This document shows, one piece after another, positions 59,871-64,000 of a stretch of DNA of 64,000 nucleotides (position 1 is the stretch's first letter; each line of letters opens with the position of its first letter). The stretch lies in NCBI GenBank assembly GCA_023101885.1, contig JALPQD010000142.1, positions 3,246,121 through 3,310,120 of the forward strand, read 5' to 3'. Below the pieces are notes generated by a model, which was not told the DNA's origin, searched no databases, and saw only the letters and a program-made list of their open reading frames with translations. The position numbers were made by a program, and so were the translations under genes. The stretch comes from Typhlomys cinereus. Lineage: Eukaryota; Chordata; Mammalia; Rodentia; Platacanthomyidae.

Positions 59871-60942
59871 AGGAAGCCCAAGTCAAAGTGCAAATCCATG
59901 AGAAGCAACACTCAAGTAAACAAATCTCCCACTGAAGGAATTAATCCCATAATGTTAGACTCCAACCAGAACAAATCCACGGAAAATGGCCATGAAAGCC
60001 TGACCCACCCAGGATAACGACTTTCAAAATATGATCATTACCATGTTCAATACTATGAAAGAGGAAATCCGGGAGGAATTAAATAACCGCATCAATTGCT
60101 TTGAAGAGGAAAACAACAGACACTTGGAGGAGTTGAGGAAAACAGTTCAAGAAACAAAAACAGGCATAGAGCAGTTAAAACAGACTTAAGCAGAGTTCAA
60201 AACTGAACTAAAAGACAAGTTATCTTCAACCCAAAACTCAACAGAGAGACTTATCAGCAGAACTAGGGAAGCAGAAAACAGAATTTCAGACCTTGAAGAC
60301 AAAGTGGGAGTATTAACCAGCTCAATGGAAGAGGTTGTTAAAGCCAAGAAGATACTCCAGAGAAACATTCAAGTGTTATTGGACACCCTGAAGAAGCCTA
60401 ACATGCGTATTCATGGAATACTAGAGCAAGAATCTCAAAATACTACCCCTGAGGAAATTTTTCAAACGATCATCAAGGAAAACTTTCCTCATATAAAAAA
60501 AGAGAGGCCCATCCATATACAAAAGGCATTCCGCACTTCAAACAGATATGACCAAAATAGAAACTTGCCAGGGCAAATAATAGTTAAAACACTCCACATT
60601 CAAGATAAAGAAATGGTGCTGATAACTTCAAGGGAGAAAAAACAAGTCACTTTTAAAAATAAACCTATTAAAATAACAAATGACTTCTCAGTCGAAACAG
60701 TAAAAGCAAGAAGAGCTTGGAGAGACATGCTTCAAGTATTGAATGAGCAAAAATGTCAACCCAGGCTGATATATCCCGCAAAACTATCCATCATGATTGA
60801 GGAAGAAAGAAAAGTCTTCCAGCACAAAGACAACTTGAAGGGGTACATGTCTGTGCAACCAGGCCTTCAAAAAATGCTAGAAATGATACTCAAGTGTGAA
60901 GAAAAAACCAGGCATATCTGGGAGAACAGAAGGGAAGTATAA
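59871..60942 (+). pseudogene. L1-D ORF1, broken
   Basis: Homologous to ORF1 of L1-C throughout. The start ATG is not present at the expected site (59871-59873 reads AGG). A 4-base duplication near 60003-60010 shifts the frame, and a TAA at 60187-60189 interrupts the coiled coil. From 60304 to the TAA at 60940-60942, 212 codons are open and cover the end of the coiled coil, the RRM ('IIVKTLHIQDKEMVL') and the C-terminal domain ('KARRAWRDMLQVLNEQKCQP'). Confidence 0.93.
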
Positions 60943-60992
60943 CACCATTAAAAGCAAAGCAATATACTTACAAAAATCAATAAACATAATAA

Positions 60993-63900
60993 ATGTCTGG
61001 AATTAAAAATAGTTTACCCATTATAACACTAAATATTAATGGAATTACTCACTGATCAAGAGACACAGATTACAAACTTGGATTAAAAATCTCAATCCAT
61101 GAATCTGCTGCTTGCAGGAAACCCATCTCACCACAAAAGATAGGCACATCCTAAAAATAAAAGGCTGGTCAACAATTCTACAAGCTAATGGAAGCAGAAA
61201 ACAGGCAGGGATAGCCATTATGCTATCGGACAAAGTGAACTTCAAACCAAAAACAAATCATAAGAGACACGGATGGATACTACATTTTAGTCACAGGTAT
61301 AATTCATCAGGAAGACTTCACAATACTGAACATATATGCAACCAATACGCCCCCCCCCCCACATTCATTAAGCAAACCCTACAACATCTAAAGTGAGAAA
61401 TCAATCCCAAAACGATAATTCTTGGGGATTTCAATACTGCCCTGTCAACATGGGATAGATTTACAGGTAAAAAACTTAACAGAGACACTTCGGAGCTTAG
61501 TCAAACCCTTACTGAAATGGACCTTACAGATCTCTATTGAACTTTTCATCCACGCACCAAAGAATACACATTTTTCTCAGCAGCACACGGAACTTACTCC
61601 AAAATAGATCACATATTGGGCCACAAAACCAATCTCCACATATACAGGAAAGTTGAAATTCTAGCCTGTACCTTATCAGACCACCACGGCCTAAAGCTTG
61701 ACATCCACAACAAAACAAACAAGAGAAAATGCACTAAGTACTGGAAACTTAATACTATGATGCTGAATGAGAAGTGGATTCAGGAAGAAATTATAACGGA
61801 AATTCAAGATTTCCTAAAAGTGTATGATAATGAAAATACAACCTACAAAATCTTTGGGACACAATGAAAGCTGTATTAAGAGGAAAGTTCATAGCGCTTA
61901 ATGCCTACATCAAAAAATGGCTACATCAGAAATAAATAACAATGTAGCTAACAGCTTTAGAGACATTAGAGCAATCTGATCCCAAAAGCAGTAGAAGGGA
62001 GGAGATTAACAAATAGCGGGAGAAATATCTGTAATCGAGATTAGGAAAACGTTATAGAAATTCAACCAGACAAAAAGCTGGTTCTTTAAAAAAATCAATA
62101 AGATTGATACACCCCTAGCTAAATTAACCAAAAGCTAGAGAGAGAAAACCCAAATTAACAAAATTAGAAATGAACATGGAGTTATCACTACTAGTACTCA
62201 AGAAATACAGAGAATTATAATGCCATTATTCAAAAACTTATACTGTGTGAAATTTGACAACACAAAAGAGATGAATGAATTCCTAAGTAAACACAACTTA
62301 CCTAAATTGAATCAGGAAGTTGTGAATTATTTAAACAGTCCTATAACATATGAGGAAATTGAGGAAGTAAATTCAAGTATTCGCACCAAAAAATGTTCTG
62401 GTTCTGATGGGTTCAGCACAGAGTTCTACCAGACATTTAAGGAGCTAATAACACCAATACTCCTTTAACTGTTCCATCAAATAGCAAAGGAAGGAACAAT
62501 ACCAATTCCTTCTATGAAGCTAATATCGTCTTTATCCCAAAACCTAATAAAGATACACTTAAAAAGAAAATTATAGGCCAATCTCTCTGATGAACACAGA
62601 TGCAGAGATTCTCAACAAAGTCTTAGCAAATCAGATTAAAACACATATCAAAAAGATAATCCACGGGGATCAAGTAGGCTTTATCCCAGGCACACAAGGT
62701 TGGTTCAACATATGCAAATCAATAAATGTAATTCACCATGTAAACCAGTCCAAAGTTGAAGACCACATGATACTCTCAATAGATGCAGAAAAAGCTTTTG
62801 ACAAGATCCAACAGCCCTTTATGATCAAAACCCTAGAGAAGGATGAAATGGAAGGAACCTTTATCAATATAATAAAAGCTGTATACAATATGCCAACAGC
62901 AAGGTTTATACTCAATGGGGAATAACTTGAAGTATTCCCACTTCAATCAGGAACTAGACAAGGCTATCCACTGTCAACACTTCTTTTCAATATTGTACTT
63001 GAAGTCTTAGCTGAACCCATAAGACAAGAAAGGGACATAAAAGGGATTCAAATTGGCAAGAAGGAAGTCAAGTTATCTCTATTTGCAGATGACATGATCC
63101 CATACCTGCATGATCCCAAAAATTCCACCAGGAAACTCCTGGAACTAATACAGAAGTTCAGCAGGCCTGGCAGGATACAAAATAAATGTGCAAAAATCAG
63201 TGACCTTCCTATATGCCCAGAATGAAAGAAGTGAAAAAGCCCTGAGAGAAACAATCCCATTTACTATAGCCCCTAAAAAAATGAAATACCTTGGTATAAA
63301 CCTAACGAAGGAGGTAAAAGACCTTTACAATGAAAACTTTAAAACCCTAAAGAAAGAAATTGCAGAAGACACCAGAAGGTGGAAAGACCTCCCATGTTCC
63401 TGATTGGCAGAATCAACATCATAAAAATGACCATCCTACCAAAGGCAATATACAAATTCAATGCTATACCAATTAAAATCACAAAGCAATTCCTTAAAGA
63501 AGTTGACCAAACAATCTCAAAATTCATATGGAGGCACAAAAGACTCAGGATAGCAAAAACAATCCTGAGTAACAACACAGCTGGAGATATCACCATACCA
63601 AACCTTAGTCTGTACTGGCTACAAAATAGACACACAGATCAATGGATAAGGGTTGAAGACCCAGATATATGCCCACAAAATTACAGCCATTTGATATTTG
63701 AAAAAGGGGCCCATAAAATCCAATGGAAAAAGAACAGTATCTTCAACAAATGGTGCTGGCAAAACTGGATGTCTACATGCAGAAGATTAAAACTGGTCCC
63801 ATACTTGTCACCATGTACAAGACTTAATTCCAAATGGATCAAGGACCTCGATATAAGGCCAGACACTATAAAAACCATAAGTGAAAGGGTAGGGAACTCC

Positions 63901-64000
63901 CTCAAGCTCAATTGGCTAGGCCAACAAGTCCTAAACAGACATCCAATAGCCCAGTCACTCCTACCAACTCTCAACAGTTGGGATCTTGTGAAATTAAAGA
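60993..64000 (+). pseudogene. L1-D ORF2, broken and cut by window end
   Basis: ATG at 60993 opens the endonuclease region, with 'QETHLTTKDRHILKIKGW' encoded from about 61115. Frameshifts (for example within the C run near 61350, and at about 61400, 61850 and 62465) and a TGA near 61538 break it. The reverse transcriptase core is visible ('[18 protein letters not shown]' near 62786, FADD box near 63083-63094). The C-terminal part lies beyond the window. Confidence 0.92.

Larger units (their letters stand above)
59516..64000 (+). mobile_element. L1-D: 5' part of an L1, right end outside window
   Basis: It contains a monomeric 5' UTR, ORF1, a spacer of about 50 bases and ORF2 up to beyond the reverse transcriptase, then runs off the window at 64000. 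Many small lesions are present. The left boundary is set at the first 'ccctttccccactct'; no target duplication can be seen without the right end. Confidence 0.93.

Overview
This window is mammalian nuclear DNA with no host gene that I can recognise. It is AT-rich and lacks long host reading frames, RNA genes and exon-like blocks. The interspersed repeats point to a myomorph rodent of the Myodonta (muroids plus dipodoids): tRNA-headed B2-like SINEs, old B3 and B4 SINEs, MaLR-type LTRs, and L1 elements whose 3' UTR carries a long G-rich purine tract. I cannot name the species. The youngest SINE type does not match the mouse B2 that I know in its body, so a non-murine lineage is likely.

Layout. 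1-1355 is an L1 3' end. 1.4-25.1 kb is mostly unique AT-rich sequence with scattered SINEs, microsatellites, old L1 tails, one solo MaLR-like LTR (12.3 kb), a 400-bp nearly pure purine tract (14.3 kb) and a 5'-inverted (twin-primed) L1 tail (21.8-22.7 kb). 25.15-44.44 kb is the centrepiece: a near-complete old L1 (here L1-A) interrupted by a SINE (30.2 kb), by a 5.9-kb L1 (L1-B, 30.6-36.5 kb) and by a 6.9-kb full-length L1 (L1-C, 36.8-43.7 kb). All are in the same orientation and each insertion has a readable target-site duplication, so their order can be reconstructed. A further SINE landed in the right-hand target duplication of L1-A. 46.37-48.32 kb is a two-LTR MaLR-like element. 50.58-52.65 kb is a 5'-truncated L1 on the minus strand (L1-E). 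53-59.5 kb is unique sequence with two L1 tails and a B4 SINE. 59.5-64.0 kb is the 5' two thirds of another L1 (L1-D) that runs off the window.

How the parts work together. The only proteins encoded are decayed L1 ORF1 (RNA-binding chaperone) and ORF2 (endonuclease plus reverse transcriptase). No copy is intact. L1-C is the best preserved but has three stop codons in ORF1 and several frameshifts in ORF2. The SINEs and the other 3' ends are typical products of the L1 machinery.

The most interesting points are all about L1 biology. Three different promoter (5' UTR) types occur among four elements, two with clear tandem monomers. L1-B has a junction between 5' UTR and ORF1 that looks like a spliced-then-retrotransposed RNA. 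L1-B also appears mosaic between two L1 lineages and shares a nonsense codon with neighbouring L1-C. L1-C has an atypical 3' end that may be a transduced flank. I found no CRISPR array, operon, toxin or other novel gene system. All alignments were done by eye; no search was run.
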